Source of the DNA: Ilyonectria destructans
Lineage: Eukaryota; Ascomycota; Sordariomycetes; Hypocreales; Nectriaceae
NCBI GenBank assembly: GCA_020740775.1
Contig: JAHEWK010000013.1
Coordinates: 2,170,001 to 2,234,000, forward strand
Length of the DNA: 64,000 nucleotides
Direction of reading: 5' to 3'
The notes under the pieces were generated by a model. It saw only the letters and a list, made by a program, of their open reading frames with translations, ran no database searches and was not told where the DNA came from. The position numbers and the translations under genes were made by a program. Positions 1 to 9,881 of this stretch are shown piece after piece (position 1 is the stretch's first letter; every line of letters begins with the position of its first letter).

Positions 1-323
1 TACCGGTCGCCCGTCTTTCGTATAAGAAGTGCTGGACAAATAGCATGGTGGTAAATTTCACTCTCTAGGTAATGACAGGGTGGTTGGAGTGGTTGGAGGC
101 CAGTTCGACGCGCCTCCATTCCATATGACCACATTAGAGATAACTTTCGCCAGTAGCTCAATTCACACTGCCCGCTCTCCTGCGAGCCCCTCCAATGTTC
201 CCTCCTCGAGAAAAGGGGTTGCCATAACCGAAGCTCTCACAAGAAGTTAATAACAGGCAAGGAATGCCACGCGGGCTGCCACCATGTACGAGCATATGGA
301 CCCCGACAACTCATTCCTTCAGC
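1..323. other. Left-edge non-coding segment upstream of the 5S rRNA gene
   Basis: No open frame with coding character and no repeat was seen. An ATAT-containing stretch at 293-297 lies about 30 bases before the 5S start. Dispersed fungal 5S genes are reported to use a TATA-like element at about this distance, so it may belong to the 5S promoter. Confidence 0.4.
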
Positions 324-442
324 ACATACGACCACAGGCGCTAGAAAATACGGGATCCCGTCCGCTCTCCCTTAGTCAACCTGGCGACCGCTGGAGTAGT
401 AGTCGGGTCGGTGACGACCGGCGAATGCCCGGTGTTGTATGT
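324..442 (+). rRNA. 5S ribosomal RNA gene, dispersed Neurospora-type
   Basis: This is the RNA polymerase III-transcribed small rRNA of the 60S subunit. The sequence opens with ACATACGACC and closes with GGTGTTGTATGT, so the two ends pair as helix I with G-U pairs. Internal landmarks of ascomycete 5S RNA are present in order: GGGATCCCGTCCGCTC, AGTAGT, GGGTCGGTGACGACC and GCGAAT. The helix II strands CGCTAG and CTGGCG still pair, allowing G-U, which argues against decay. A run of six T at 442-447 is a normal pol III terminator. Length is about 119 nt, as expected. It stands alone rather than in an rDNA repeat, as is common in filamentous ascomycetes. It lies about 190 bp from the 3' end of SDA1. 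Several arm positions differ from the Neurospora consensus I remember, so it may be a minor variant copy. Confidence 0.9.
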
Positions 443-447
443 TTTTT
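442..447 (+). terminator. Pol III oligo-T terminator of the 5S rRNA gene
   Basis: Six consecutive T directly at the 3' end of the 5S RNA match the usual RNA polymerase III termination signal. Confidence 0.7.
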
Positions 448-629
448 GTCCTTCTTTTTGCTTCACGGGTGAATGGCGGCCATATGATGTCAGGTAAAAG
501 GGGAAGAGGCGTGATAACAACATCTGGCTAACCAGGATCTTAACCTTTTTGGTATCTCTCGGTCTATTCGCTCCGTTACATGTAGTCTTGAGTCTGATAC
601 ACCACCGTTTTGAAAACCACCACCACCCA

Positions 630-2938
630 TTAAGTGCCGTTCCTCCGTCTTCCTCCACGTGTACTCCTCTCCACATGCCCTCTAAGCACCTTTCTCGTCT
701 CGACCAGACTCCTCTTCTGCTTACTCTTGGCCTTGCCGAGCGTCATGAGGAAGTTCTTGTTGCGCTGCTTCTCTCGGTTGCTTGTGCTCTTGCCCGAAGC
801 CTGAAGCTTGGACTTGTTGATTGCCTGCGTGCTCTTGTGTTCGCCACGATCCGGTCGGCCGTCCTTGGCCAGCTCCACTCTCTCCTCCTTGGTGAGCTTG
901 CGCAGGCGAGATGGGGCCTCGATCTGCTCTGCTGTCAGGCCGTCGTCGCGGTGTCGGTCCTCCAACTCCTTTTGGCGCCTGCGGTGTGTGCCCAGTTTCT
1001 TCTCGACCGAAGAAGACATCCGCAGCTCTTGAAGCTTGGCCAGATCCGCTGGAGTCAAAATGGTCGTGGTGGCCAGCTTTGAGATGCGCTCAAGCTCCGC
1101 TGCCGCCTCCTCCTCATCAGTCTTTTCATCTCCAGTCTTTTGCTTCTTTGATGAAGGGCCGTCTTCGTCGTCGGAATGGTCAACGTTGATCCAATCACCA
1201 GAATCGCTGCTGTCATCATCAGAGTCCATCTCCCATTCGTCCGATTTAAATCCATCGTCCTCTTCCTCATCACTGCCAGCATTCTCCGGGAGACCCTGGG
1301 CAAGTCGCTTCTTCTTCTTCTCATCCTCCTTCCACCTTGCCAGGAGCTCTAGACCCTCGATGCCTCCTTCATCCTCCTCACCGAACTTGCGTTGATGCTG
1401 GAGGCCACTCTTTAGGTTGATAGTGGCATTCTTTCCACGGTCTCGCTTCTTCAGCAGCTCCGCGCCAACCTCTCGGTACAAGGACAGCAGACCCTTGGCG
1501 GCCATCATGACACCCTTATCCTTACTCTTTCGGTATTGGACCAGATCTTGTAGCAGAGTGTCAGTCATGGTGAGGGGCTGTCGAGCGCAGATCTCGCGAA
1601 TCGAATTGAGACCAGCGGACGCAACCTCGGACGCAGAGCCTTCGGACACAAACTCGTTGGCGATTTTCTGGACCAAGGGCTCAAGGACATCCGGGGGAAC
1701 CAGGTTGTGGACAGCCTGGGCCAGAGAAGCCAGGAATGACGTGACGTTTTGTTGGCGGGGGGTGAGGAATTTGATGAACCACGAATAGAGCGAAACAATG
1801 GTCAGCTTGTGCAGACCGACGAGTCGGGTAACCAGCTGGAGCACCAGTAGCTTCGAGTCCAAAGACAGCTTTGCCTTGGTGTTTTGCAGATGCTTAGAAA
1901 ACAGCTGCTCCGCAAAGTCCTGAGGGTCGTGCAGGAGGTGCAGGGCAGAGAAGTTGAGCGGATGCGGCTTGGTCTTCTTGCGCTCCATTCGCTTGACCTT
2001 CTCGACCGCCTTTTCGTAAGCCTTCTTTTGCTTGTTTGTCTTCTTGTTGATACCAATCTGGTGCTTGACCTTGCTGAGATCGACCTCCTCATCACTACTC
2101 TCATCCTCCAGGTCCTCTCGCTCTTGGTCTCCACCGAGGAAGAAGCGCACCGCGCCGATGACGACCTTCTCGTTTTCAGACAGACACGCCTCCTTCATAA
2201 CATCGACGGGCTTCGAATCGGTCCATAGCTGGCGCTTCCACATCTCGCGGGTCAACTTGATGGCCCAGATGGCGCGGGGCGATGTGCGGTCGGCCGTGAC
2301 GAGGTTGAAGAGGACAGTCTGGATTGTGCGGTTGAGAGGGTGGTTGATGGTCTTGGTGTTGGAGTTTCGCATGTCGCTCAGGATCTTCTGGAACAGAGTC
2401 GCTCGCAGGGACTTGCTGGGCGACGACACAAGGATGGGGAAGAGTGTGGTTAGAGCCGTGGTCGAATCAATAATATCCTTGCGCCTCAGCAACATTATAC
2501 TCGCGGCAATCTTTTCCCGCAGGTCAGGGTGAAGAGTGGCATGATGCTGTGTGAGGATGGTGCTGAGATCATTCGCGAATGACTGGGTCTCCTGCTTGTA
2601 GCATTCGGCGACGTGGGCGATCAGGTCGATGATGTTGTGGAAGGACTCGATCGAGTCGGCCGTGGCGGTCGACGGAGACACCAAGAAGATTTCGCGTTGG
2701 GACTCATACTGCTCCCACTGCTTCAAGAACTCTTCTTTGTACGATCTAGGCCAGGTTAGCAATGCATTCCTTGCGGAGCGAGCGCGGCGACGTACCTGGG
2801 ATCGCGACGGATTTTCTGCTGGAGACTCGCGCTGCAGAGATGTCAGTCAGGGTTGCCCTCTAAGAAAAAAAAGGGCACAGTAGGGACGCACAAGTCAGCA
2901 TCCAGCTTCTCGAGAGCGGCGACCTTTCGTTTAACCAT
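630..2938 (-). CDS. sda1: SDA1 family 60S ribosome-biogenesis protein
   Basis: SDA1 is a nucleolar/nuclear protein needed for 60S subunit maturation and export, first linked in yeast to actin organisation and G1 progression. Three exons are inferred: 2892-2938, 2796-2831 and 630-2745 (733 codons including stop). Exon 1 encodes MVKRKVAALEKLDAD. The tiny second exon supplies the family's LQQKIRRDP, which leads into RSYKEEFLKQW and YESQREIF. Both introns have GT..AG borders and the frame is continuous. An alpha-helical NUC130/3NT-like region lies near residues 60-115. An acidic patch (DEESSDEE-like) is near 235-250, a second acidic stretch is near 535, and the C-terminus is strongly basic with several nuclear-localisation-like K/R clusters. 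The 732-residue length is close to yeast Sda1. The start was chosen because it is the first ATG that joins in frame to the conserved N-terminus. Confidence 0.93.
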
Positions 2939-3749
2939 GGCGACGTCGCAGATGCTGCAATTGAATATGGTTGTCGGTCGGTGTTCTTACTCGGCGGCTG
3001 GGTGGTGGGGGACCGACGAAGAAGAAATTTTGAGAAGTTGCAGCCCGATAAGATAAGCAGCCTTATCGCGAGGCAACGCGGAATGCAGCCGCACCGCGGT
3101 TCAGGGCATTAACAGCTTTATGTTCTGCTTTTTTATAACAAAAATATGACGAGGGATAGCTTTCAGAGAGATGGGACTCCAGGTATTTTATAATATTGTA
3201 GAATGGGAAGTTTTTAATTGGAGTAAAGCGTCCCAATTAAGCAGTTGAGTGTTGATATTTGAATGCAAATAGTACATGGGTTTTGTATGATCGCACCACG
3301 TTAAACCATGTACCCACACCAAACTTGCACCATTCAATCCGCCAGAACTGGGTACCTATGGACCCAAGGGGATGCGGGATGAAGAAATAAACAATAAAAT
3401 ATAAATATATAGTGAAATATAACCGTATTAAGAAAAATAAGAATGTCCTCATCTCTATCTTGGGGTCTTTTTTTTCTGGTAATATTGTAATTCATTGGTA
3501 AATATCCGATCTGTGCCAATACTCGTAGAAATTGCACTGTTCTGCGTTTCCGAAATGACGGGAGTCGATTTCACATCTCTTATTAGTACTTTTTCTCAAA
3601 CTTACTTCCTCTCGCCTTATTCAAATTCATATTCGTACTCTCCTTATCGAGGTCCAATGATCAACGGGTTCCGCATTTGCAAGTTTAATCCCACAAGCTC
3701 ATCACCGCACTTCCTTTCGCTGCTACTGTTCAACCTACCTTCTATGTGA

Positions 3750-4204
3750 GCTCCTGTCTACCATTCTTGAGTTGCCGTCGTATTGCCGACAGTGGATGAG
3801 CGAAATTGACTTTTGGGTTGACAATGCGCGAAGTAACTGCATCAATAACACGAAAGATTGTACTGCCGCTGAGATTCAAGCCTGGCGAAGTTCCTTCGAT
3901 GTCTAGTATGTGACGACCGACTCCTCTAGACAACACACTGAATCAAAAAATTATCCTTACTCTTATTACTTCTACTTCATGTGCATCTACTCGCGTTGCT
4001 AACTCGGAGGCGTCTCGGTTTCACTGGATGGGCCTCTACCCCGCGCAGCACATGTCACATTATTCCCAACGGGCCTGTACCGTATGTACAATCCAAATGC
4101 TGGATGCAATGTCTACGAGGTTTTCACAGGAAAATGGATCACCAGCTGCTTGTACTGCCCAACACGGACTAGTTGGAAGTTAGCCACTTTCCATTGGCCT
4201 AGCT
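3750..4204 (+). pseudogene. Possible remnant of a small cysteine-containing protein gene
   Basis: I do not recognise a family. One plus-strand frame up to 3909 reads like real protein (CRQWMSEIDFWVDN, then NCINNTKDC, then EIQAW). It ends exactly at a consensus GTATGT donor. From about 4014 another frame also reads like protein (VTLFPTGLYRMYNPNAGC, then TGKWITSCLYC) and runs to a TAA near 4204. A CTAAC branch-like site and an AG lie between the two, but splicing there creates a phase mismatch and a stop. No convincing start codon with a signal peptide is seen. It may be a decayed gene, a gene with different splicing, or chance. Confidence 0.25.
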
Positions 4205-4582
4205 AAACTTGAGGTGTCGAACGACAAGCTTAGAAGCTATCGAAACGAGCCCAACCCGCTCACTCGACCAAGGGCCTGGAACAGGTGAGACAGGGATGAT
4301 GAGTAGGCAGCAAGCTTAACAAGTGTGCGGGACTGTGTAGCGTGTAACGCCGAATGCCATAAGAAAAGGTTACATGGCATGGCATGGCAGACGAGAGCAT
4401 GTCATGCATGGGTACAGGAGCTTGAGCCGACGACGCTAGAGCGAGGCTGTAGACGGGAAGAGGAAAATGAGGGGTATAAAATAAAGCCAGAGAATTATTT
4501 CGTTGGTGGCTGTACGATTACTCAATATTTTTAGTAGACGTCTTGGTCGGCGCATCGGGTGTGTGCCGGCAAAAGAAAGCAT

Positions 4583-4622
4583 TTGGTCACCTTCAAGTTG
4601 AGTCGCAAGACTAGGTGACCAA
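4583..4622. repeat. 10-bp perfect inverted repeat
   Basis: TTGGTCACCT at 4583-4592 is mirrored by AGGTGACCAA at 4613-4622 with a 20-base spacer. The right arm runs straight into a CCAAT cluster. It could be a paired binding site for a dimeric regulator or a hairpin in a transcript. Confidence 0.6.
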
Positions 4623-4635
4623 TGGCCAATCCAAT
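4619..4635 (+). promoter_or_regulatory. Cluster of three CCAAT boxes
   Basis: CCAAT occurs at 4619-4623, 4626-4630 and 4631-4635, three copies in 17 bases. A further group (ATTGG 4912-4916, CCAAT 4917-4921 and 4936-4940) follows 280 bases later. CCAAT is the site of the fungal Hap complex. The nearest annotated starts are about 1.7 kb left and 2.5 kb right, so the target is unclear. Confidence 0.35.
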
Positions 4636-6454
4636 TGAGCTGAATTGGTCATGAGGATGGAAGAATTTCGCAGTGGACCAGGTGCGGAAGAATGGCACTG
4701 TGATATGGCGGTAGGAGTTGCGTTGGGTTACGGGTGTCACGGCGCCTGCAACTCCTCATATGCAGTCTTCACTCCGAGAAGCGAGGGGTTTTGTGGTGTG
4801 GCATCGGGTCTCGATGCGACATGCGACGGGAGTCCAGATTTCTCACCACCACCACGAGCGATGGACGGCGTGTCTCGGTGGGCACTCAGGTGAAGAGTCA
4901 GCTAAATTGCCATTGGCCAATTGCTTTCAGAGTCGCCAATGTTAAGTGGCCACGGATGGGCCGGATCTGGAAGCCCGAAGCCGAAGGTCTGGGACACGCC
5001 CACGCCGGAATGCAGCCCCTGGTCCACTGCCAGGGATAGCCAGGCCTGTGCCGCATCTACTATGTTGACTCCCCCATATGCCGGACGACGACAGCAACGA
5101 CAATGGAAGACAATAAAAAAAGACGGGTTGGGGAGATAGGACAAGCAGGCTGTCTGAGAGTTGTGAGCAAGACTTTGTTGAGAAACCTTGCGACACACAC
5201 TAGCCCCTATCCCGCGCTTCCGTCAGCGGCAGAGGCACAGGCACAGGCACAAGAACCGGGCGCGGGATGGAGGTCTGACAAAACAGCCAACCCCCGGCCA
5301 AGCTTTTTTTTCGAGGTCATCTGAACAATCGCGAATTTGGTGTACCCGCCGCTGCGCGCAAGGCAACGCAGGGGCGAGGACAACGACGCAACGCCACCTC
5401 GTCTCATCCCACGATGGTTGCAGACACGATAGACGTGGATGGATTGAGGAAAGCAGGCCGGAGGTGAGCGGAGCGACAGCGGTGAGGGTGCGATTTGTGG
5501 AGAGCCCGACGGCTGGCGGGGCGGAGGTGGTGCGGATGCAGTTTCGTGGTGGTGGGCGATCAGTGTGAATCGTGAGTCGTGCGCGTCAAGGAGCTGCAGC
5601 CTCTGATAGTTCTAGATTAGCCCGGGATCTCCATAACTCGCCAGACATTGCACGATGGGTGCTGCGACTCAACAAGTCATGTCGGGAGGATGCGAGATTG
5701 GTGAGAGAGAGTTGGGTGGTGGTAGTGGTGGTGGTGTTGTCGATGCGGGAGAGAGGATGGGGTGAATGGGGTAGAGACGAGCTTCTCTGTGCTCCGTTCT
5801 CCGGTCTCCGTAATCCGGAGAGGGAATGAAAGACAAGGGTCTCGTTTCTTTTTCCTGTTGCTCTCTGACTACCTATGGAAACCCCGTGATAGGCGTTGCT
5901 GTTTTGCCGAGAAGGCGCGACAGGTGAGAGGTCATCTGGGCAGTTGCTTCTTGCCCCCCTCTATCAACATGTCTCCATGTCACCATGTTGCTCAGGCATC
6001 TTCGGTGAAGCCGCTCCCTCGTATTGTTAGATCACATCCTCTCTCTAACTTACCCCTCCCTCTCCTAACCTCCCCGGGAAAATCCATTCCTAATGCTTAG
6101 CTTTCCCTTAGATCTATACCCCATAGGTAGGGGAGATCATGACAGATCCCGACGGTCGCAAGCCTACAAGGTGCTTGTCTATGAATGAACTAGCTTCATT
6201 GGGCTCTGATAGTCTTCCTTCTACTCCATATCCTTGCATTCGATGGAGACGATTGGCATCGGTCAACAAGCTCCAGGCAGCAGGATTCTGGGAGAAACAG
6301 CACCGGTCTAAGCCAAGCGCCTTCGCTTCTCGCCGAGTCTTGGATCCTAGTGGTGGGGGAGACAAGGTCAACGCAATGTCGGAGATATGGAGTCTTGGGT
6401 GCAACACCACCAGCAACAGCGGAATTCTCACGGGTCCCTAGGATCCCTCGAGAC

Positions 6455-6521
6455 GAGCCCGCAGAGCCCGCAGAGCCCGCAGAGCCCCCCAAGAGCCCCC
6501 CATGAGCCCCCCATGAGCCCC
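6455..6521. repeat. Short G+C-rich tandem repeat
   Basis: Three 9-base units GAGCCCGCA are followed by about three units of a GAGCCCCCCAT type. It lies in the FGGY-kinase upstream region. No coding role is apparent. Confidence 0.7.
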
Positions 6522-7168
6522 TAAAAAGAAGGCCGCCTCAGTGGATCCAGCGGGCGATTTAGCGTCGCCGACGAGCAGGTCCTCGCCACCCCCTCCATCT
6601 TTATCACGAGCTTCTAGAGCTCTGTCTTCCCAGTTTCCAGCCTTGGAGTCTGGAGATGCCCATCAAATCTACTGCCACGCCCCCTCCCTTGTCTTAGCCG
6701 CCCTCCTTCCGAGCCCCGTGCCCCGTGCCCATGCTATGCCCCGCCAAAATAGTGGTGGATTTGGTGGGGGTCGCATGCGATGGCAAACGGCATCTGCTAA
6801 GCTCCTGCATGGGCTTTGGTAGCTCCGTCGCGATGTTGATGCTAAACTTGGCCGTGGCGTGTGCATCTGTCTCTTCACATCTGCATAGCTGCACATCTTG
6901 GCCTTTTCTCTCTTCTCTCCCGCCTTCCCACTTGCTTTTCCCCTCACGAATTGGTTACACGGCCGCACTCCCACACACCGGCCCTCTCGCAGCGCACTCG
7001 GAAAGCCTCACACGCCCTCTCACACCTGAGACCTCCCACCATCGCGGGGTGACACCCTCCTCTGCCTCTTCTTCCTCTTTCGGCATCACCTCGACGCATC
7101 TAAGTTAGAGGCACATAGTTTCGGCAATAAAAGCATCGACTATTCTGTACGCCACCAGCTTAGCCGCC

Positions 7169-9394
7169 ATGTACTCGTACAATAAGCCTATTAAGGCTAT
7201 GGAGTGAGTCTTTCCTTTTTACCCTCCGTCACCCTCCGTCTTCACTCTCCGTCTTTCACCTCTTCACTCCGTTTCTTGTTCCGTTCATCTCCCTAGAATT
7301 TAACTGACAAGCCGTTTCTTTTTGCAATGGACAGGCCCCAGAACGTTTTGGTATGTCGACCCGATCCTCTAGCCCTCCGCCGCCCGCCAATTCCTCGAGC
7401 CACCAATCGCCGTTGGAAGTGTGGCGGCGGCAGGCTGAGAGCTTGGAACCTCCATTGACTGACCTTTTTCTTCTGTACAGGACTACTACATCGGTGTTGA
7501 TGTTGGCACCGGCTCTGCCCGCGCCTGTATCATCGACGAGACGGGCGATATCAAGGCTTTGGCCTCGGAGAACATCAAGCTATGGCAGCCCGAGAATGGC
7601 TACTATGTGCGTCTCTTCACTTCAATATCATAGGGCCTCGCTGACCTTTCCTCTCCAGGAGCAATCCACTACAGACATCTGGCAATGCATCTGCGAATGT
7701 GTTCGTCGTGTCGTGAGCGAGTCGGCTGTTGACCCCAACAGAATCAAGGGCATTGGCTTCGACGCCACGTGCTCCCTTGCTGTCTTCACCCATGACACCG
7801 ACGAGCCCATGCCCGTGACTGGCCCCGACTTCGCAAACGATGGCAACGACCGCAACGTCATCCTCTGGCTCGATCACCGACCCGTCAACGAGACCGAGAA
7901 GATCAACGCCACCGAGCACAAGCTGCTCAAGTATGTCGGCGGCAAGATGAGCATTGAGATGGAGATCCCCAAGGTTCTCTGGCTCAAGAACAACATGCCT
8001 CCCGACGTCTTCGACCGATGCAAGTTCTACGATCTTGCCGATGCCCTGACTCACCTGGCGACCGGCAATGAGACTCGCAGTTACTGCAGCGTCGTCTGCA
8101 AACAGGGCTACGTCCCTGTTGGTGTCGACGGCAGCGTCAAGGGCTGGCAGGAAGACTTTTACGATGAGATTGGCCTCAGCGACCTGAAGAAGGATGAATT
8201 CAAGCGCATGGGTGGCGTTGACGGGGTGGTGAGCCTATTTTCTTCCCTCTCATTCAGCGCATCCCTCTTTCCCGCACGCGTTCGTTAGGAACTGATGAAG
8301 CTAACAATCATCTCCTCCAGAGTGGAGCCTATGTCAGTGCTGGTGAGCCCGTTGGCACCTTGAGCCGACAGGCTGCTTATCAACTCGGTCTGCCCATGGG
8401 CATTCCCGTCGGAAGTGGTGTCATTGATGCGTATGCTGGCTGGATCGGAACCGTTGGCGCCAAGGTCGACCTCGGTGATGATGAGCTCAACGCCAATGTG
8501 CCTCACAACGATTTGTCCCAGGCCTTCACCCGCCTGGCTGCCGTTGCCGGTACCTCCACCTGCCACCTGGCCCTCTCCAAGGAGCCCGTCTTTGTGCCGG
8601 GCGTCTGGGGCCCTTACAGAGATGTCTTGCTGCCCGAATACTGGATGGCTGAAGGTGGCCAGTCAGCCACCGGTGAGCTGTTGAGGCACATGTTAGACAT
8701 CCACCCTGCCTACACCGAGACTTGCGCTCTGGCCAAGGCTGAAGATAAGCACATCTACGACTACCTCAACGCCCACTTAGAGGGCATGGCCGAGAACAAC
8801 AATGCACCCTCCATCTCGTACTTGGGTCGTCATCTCTTCTTCTATGGCGACTTGTGGGGCAACCGCTCTCCCATTGCCGACCCCAACATGAAGGGTTGCA
8901 TGATTGGAATCGATAGCGACAAGAGCACCGACAACATGGCCCTTTGGTACTATGCTACCATGGAGTTCATTGCCATGCAGACGCGCCAAATCATTGAGCA
9001 GATGAACAATGCTGGCCATGAAATTTCGTCCATCTTCATGTCCGGTTCTCAATGCCAGAACGCGGTCTTGATGGCCCTCCTAGCCACCACCTGTGGCATG
9101 CCTGTACTCATTCCCCGTTATGTCAACGCCGCCGTTGTCCACGGTGCCGCCATGCTCGGCGCCAAGGCTGCGAGCCACCACAAGGAGGACGGAAGTGAGC
9201 CTGAGACGCTTTGGAACATCATGGACCGCATGAGCAAGCGCGGTCGCTTGGTTGAGCCCAATGACGACCCCGGTGAGAAGGCGCTGCTCGATGCAAAGTA
9301 CGAAGTGTTCTTGGAGATGTGCAAGACGCAGCAGCAGTACAGGAGCAAGGTGGACAAGGCTATTGCCACTTGGGGTGCTGAGTTTGGCGAGTAA
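7169..9394 (+). CDS. FGGY-family carbohydrate kinase (D-ribulokinase-like)
   Basis: This protein is an ATP-dependent pentulose/sugar kinase of the FGGY family, most like the eukaryotic YDR109C/FGGY group for which D-ribulose has been proposed as substrate. Exons are 7169-7203, 7335-7350, 7481-7606, 7659-8228 and 8321-9394 (606 residues). The second exon is only 16 nt (codes for PQNVL after the split codon). Exon 3 begins DYYIGVDVGTGSARA, the N-terminal phosphate-binding motif of the actin/hexokinase fold. Exon 4 carries GIGFDATCS and ILWLDHR, and exon 5 carries GVIDAYAGW and GTSTCHLAL. The C-terminal half has GSQCQNAVLMALLA and the GMPV stretch typical of the nucleotide-binding domain. No targeting peptide or membrane segment is seen, so it is probably cytosolic. 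Exact substrate is inferred from family likeness only. Confidence 0.92.
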
Positions 9395-9881
9395 ATGGAT
9401 TACCCGAACGCAGGTGGGACAAAGGATCAGGCAAATTGGGGCCAGGTCTTGGTATATAATCGTAATGAGTGCATGTGTCGTGACTAAGCGAGCCGATAAA
9501 ATATAGAGGGAGTTTTTGATTCAATTCTGCAGTCGATTTGTTCGCTTTCGTCTTCATGTGATGAATTGCCTGGTCATGAGTGGTCATGAGTCTGGCTCGA
9601 TGTGAATGGTGGTGTTAGTGCTGGTTGGTGGAGACGTGGAGTTGTGCCTGGCGTTGCCTGGCAGCATCTCGCGGCGTTGATTGGCCCAAGCTCCCAACCA
9701 AACATGCAGCCTTGCAACCGTCCCAAAATTCTGGACAAAGCGCGCCGACCATCGAACTCGCCCACCGACTTCTCTTCCTCTCTTGCGCGAGCAGTCAGGA
9801 CTCCGTCGGCACCGCAATTCGCTCTCTCGCCGCTTGCTCGCTTGGTTTCGCGGCCTCTACGCGCAATCACACGCACTCACC
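9395..9881. other. Intergenic region between the FGGY kinase and nic96
   Basis: This 487-base stretch holds the kinase 3' UTR and the nic96 promoter/5' UTR. A frame upstream of and continuous with nic96 is open but lacks FG character and is treated as untranslated. Confidence 0.5.

Larger units (their letters stand above)
2939..7168. other. 4.2-kb intergenic region between sda1 and the FGGY kinase
   Basis: This is a divergent gap much longer than most here. About 3100-4000 is visibly A+T-rich. A possible small-gene remnant lies at about 3750-4200, a hairpin/CCAAT island at 4583-4635, a second CCAAT cluster at 4912-4940 and a G+C-rich tandem repeat at 6455-6521. Open frames elsewhere in this stretch are short, overlap on several strands and show no family motif. 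Confidence 0.5.

Noticed and set aside
284..676. Short frames overlapping the 5S rRNA gene on both strands
   Set aside because: They run through a structured 5S RNA and have no protein likeness.
9681..9881. 67-codon in-frame N-terminal extension of Nic96
   Set aside because: The extension lacks FG or helical character, and the downstream ATG opens directly into the first FG repeat.
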